Below, in pieces: positions 4,954-6,455 of a stretch of DNA of 6,455 bases. Each line of letters starts with the position of its first letter. Position 1 is the first letter of the stretch. Position numbers and translations under genes: made by a program. The notes beneath the pieces are model-generated. The model had not been told where the DNA came from and did not search any database. It saw only the letters and a list, made by a program, of their open reading frames with translations. Location: contig JAAZIZ010000427.1 of assembly GCA_012800565.1 (NCBI GenBank), forward strand, positions 1 through 6,455, in the 5' to 3' direction. Origin of the DNA: Lentisphaerota bacterium. Lineage in GTDB: Bacteria > Verrucomicrobiota > Lentisphaeria > Oligosphaerales > Oligosphaeraceae.

Positions 4954-6455
4954 ACCCAGGACACCAGATGTTCCAGCTGGAAATGCCCCGGACCGGGGCA
5001 ATCAACCGTGACCAGCAAACGCTGGGAAGGCGTATTCTGGAAATTCAAATAGACCTCGCCCGGCGCCAGAGCTAACTGCGGCTTGCCCGGCAAACCCTGC
5101 ATCTCCCAATTCAACTTCGCCTGCACAACGCCATGGGTCAGGCTGCAACTGCAGCCGTCAGGACTGATTTCAGCCTGAACTCCAGGATGCAGCACGAAAA
5201 CAAAGGTGAATTTCGCCGCCCGCGGGCTGCGGACTGCGTCAGAGATACATACCTGGTTTTTTCTGCCCAGAGTCAGACTGCGCGTCCAGGCAATGCCCTG
5301 CCAGGCCTTCTGAACGCTGGTCGCGGTGGCTGAAATGCGCCAGAGTCCATCCTGCTGTGTATGCTGCCAAGGCGTGATACTCAGGGTGGGACTGGTGGCC
5401 CATTCGTAGGTGCCGACAATATCGGCATCGCCAGCGCCATCCACCAGCATGGTAGAATGCGCCTCAGGCAGCTTGTACCACTCCGCAAATTTCCGGCAGT
5501 CGTAGTTGCTGCAACCGCTGTCGACCAGCAGTGGTTTACCTTCCAGCCATAAGGTCAGAGCATTCTTGCCGCCGTGGTAATGCGAGAACTGGCCGGGGAA
5601 CGGCCCCGCATCCAGAAACGCAAACGTCCCGGCATCCGACCAGGAGGCCAATTGCCCGGCCGGCAGCAGCGCCACCGCCGGCGAGGAAGAAGCCTGCGCC
5701 GGCAGCTCTGCCTGATCGGGGAAAGAAGCCAGGAAAGCCGACAGATTTACCGGGTAACCATCGTTGAGCACCACTGAATTGCCGTCCGGCTGCCGGAACA
5801 TGCGGCAGACCGCGACTGCTTTCTCCAGCATCGCCAGCGCTTCTGCAGGCAGTGGCTCGCCGGCCCGTTCCGCCAGGATGGCAGCATCGCGGCACAGCCA
5901 AGTCTCGAAGATGTGATAGGAGGGACTGCCCTCATGCAGCATCCCATCGGACAAATAATCATTGAGCAGATGCCAGGTGATCAGCTCCCGCCCTTTCCGG
6001 CGCCATTCAGGATTGCAGCAGGCTGCATCGGCATAGAACAGCGCCATGGCCCGCAGAGCCTGATGATTGCTCCGATGCGGCTGGCAACAATCGCGTTCCT
6101 GGAGGTAAATAACCTGACCGTGAGTATGGATCATCGCATCAAGTTCCTGCCAGTCCTGAGCCGTGAGCGAAGGCGAATCACGCAAAAAGTACATTGTGTG
6201 GAGAAAATGCAGCATTCGGCTGGCAGGCTGGAAGTCAAACCAGTTGTAATCGACAATCTTCTCATTCTGGCTGAATACCGTGTAGGGCTGGGTGTTGTAT
6301 TCATCCCGGATACGGCCCTCAAGAACCTGCCAGTCCCGCACAATCGCGGCGGAGTCCTGCGGCGCGGGATAATTGCGGCTGAACCACAACATCATATCCC
6401 GCAGCAGCAATGCAAGATTCTCATCACCGCTCTGGCGATAGCGCTTGGCCAGGGG
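4944..6455 (-). CDS. Heparinase II/III-family polysaccharide lyase-like protein (5' end outside window)
   Basis: The visible 503 residues match the layout of heparinase II/III-type lyases (families such as PL12, PL15, PL17 and PL21): an alpha-helical toroid followed by a beta-sandwich. These enzymes cleave uronic-acid polysaccharides by beta-elimination, usually in the periplasm or outside. Counting from the residue encoded at 6455, the toroid region carries SNHQAL (Asn130, His131) and EGSPSYHIF (Tyr180, His181). These fit the Asn/His and Tyr catalytic positions of the fold. The sandwich carries FSHYHGGKN (His292, His294), LLVDSGCSNYD (about 310-319) and AHSTMLVDG (about 332-340), all typical of the C-terminal Heparinase II/III domain. 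The acidic residue usual after the HxH motif is absent. The frame is open through 6455; the apparent start at 6410 is an internal TTG, so the true start and any signal peptide lie outside the window. The gene overlaps the next by 10 bases. Family is fairly sure; substrate is unknown. Confidence 0.85.
   Translation of the reverse strand, partial: PLAKRYRQSGDENLALLLRDMMLWFSRNYPAPQDSAAIVRDWQVLEGRIRDEYNTQPYTVFSQNEKIVDYNWFDFQPASRMLHFLHTMYFLRDSPSLTAQDWQELDAMIHTHGQVIYLQERDCCQPHRSNHQALRAMALFYADAACCNPEWRRKGRELITWHLLNDYLSDGMLHEGSPSYHIFETWLCRDAAILAERAGEPLPAEALAMLEKAVAVCRMFRQPDGNSVVLNDGYPVNLSAFLASFPDQAELPAQASSSPAVALLPAGQLASWSDAGTFAFLDAGPFPGQFSHYHGGKNALTLWLEGKPLLVDSGCSNYDCRKFAEWYKLPEAHSTMLVDGAGDADIVGTYEWATSPTLSITPWQHTQQDGLWRISATATSVQKAWQGIAWTRSLTLGRKNQVCISDAVRSPRAAKFTFVFVLHPGVQAEISPDGCSCSLTHGVVQAKLNWEMQGLPGKPQLALAPGEVYLNFQNTPSQRLLVTVDCPGPGHFQLEHLVSWVCA

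Noticed and set aside
4954..5001. Upstream extension of the membrane-protein gene
   Set aside because: It would start with TTG and add 16 residues read from inside the lyase gene. The ATG at 4953 sits at the typical coupled overlap and places the first membrane helix near the terminus.
3877..5052. Long plus-strand open frame (391 codons), glutamine-rich
   Set aside because: Its Gln/Arg/Pro-rich product is the antisense of leucine-rich membrane segments (CTG read as CAG). It has no domain and is opposite a well-supported membrane protein.

Overview
This window looks bacterial. It is moderately GC-rich and carries three large genes, all on the minus strand, with one gene-free stretch at the left end. 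The gene content is a heparinase II/III-type polysaccharide lyase, a polytopic membrane protein resembling GT-C glycosyltransferases, and a large secreted right-handed beta-helix protein. This mix, plus several cysteine-rich exported proteins, resembles glycan-rich genomes of the PVC group (Lentisphaerota, Kiritimatiellota, Verrucomicrobiota). That placement is an inference from gene style; no marker gene is present.

Layout in the direction of transcription (right to left): the lyase-like gene enters from beyond the right edge and ends at 4944. The membrane-protein gene starts inside the last codons of the lyase gene (ATG at 4953, 10-base overlap) and ends at 3409, so these two are very likely co-transcribed and translationally coupled. 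A 177-base gap follows. It holds two mutually exclusive hairpins next to a T-run, a plausible extended -10 promoter, another inverted repeat and a good ribosome binding site. The beta-helix gene then runs from 3231 to 382. It may be read through from the operon or started separately.

Positions 1-381 hold no convincing gene. They contain four strong inverted repeats in the first 200 bases, nested inside a broken outer repeat. Parts of that array recur just after the stop codon of the beta-helix gene.

Functionally, the set points to handling of an acidic or otherwise complex polysaccharide. A lyase-type alpha-toroid/beta-sandwich enzyme and a multidomain beta-helix protein with carbohydrate-binding-like modules would act outside the cytoplasm. 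The membrane protein between them has a DxD-type acidic motif in its first external loop and could transfer or modify a lipid-linked sugar. Whether the system degrades a foreign glycan or builds or edits the cell's own surface polymer cannot be settled from this window.
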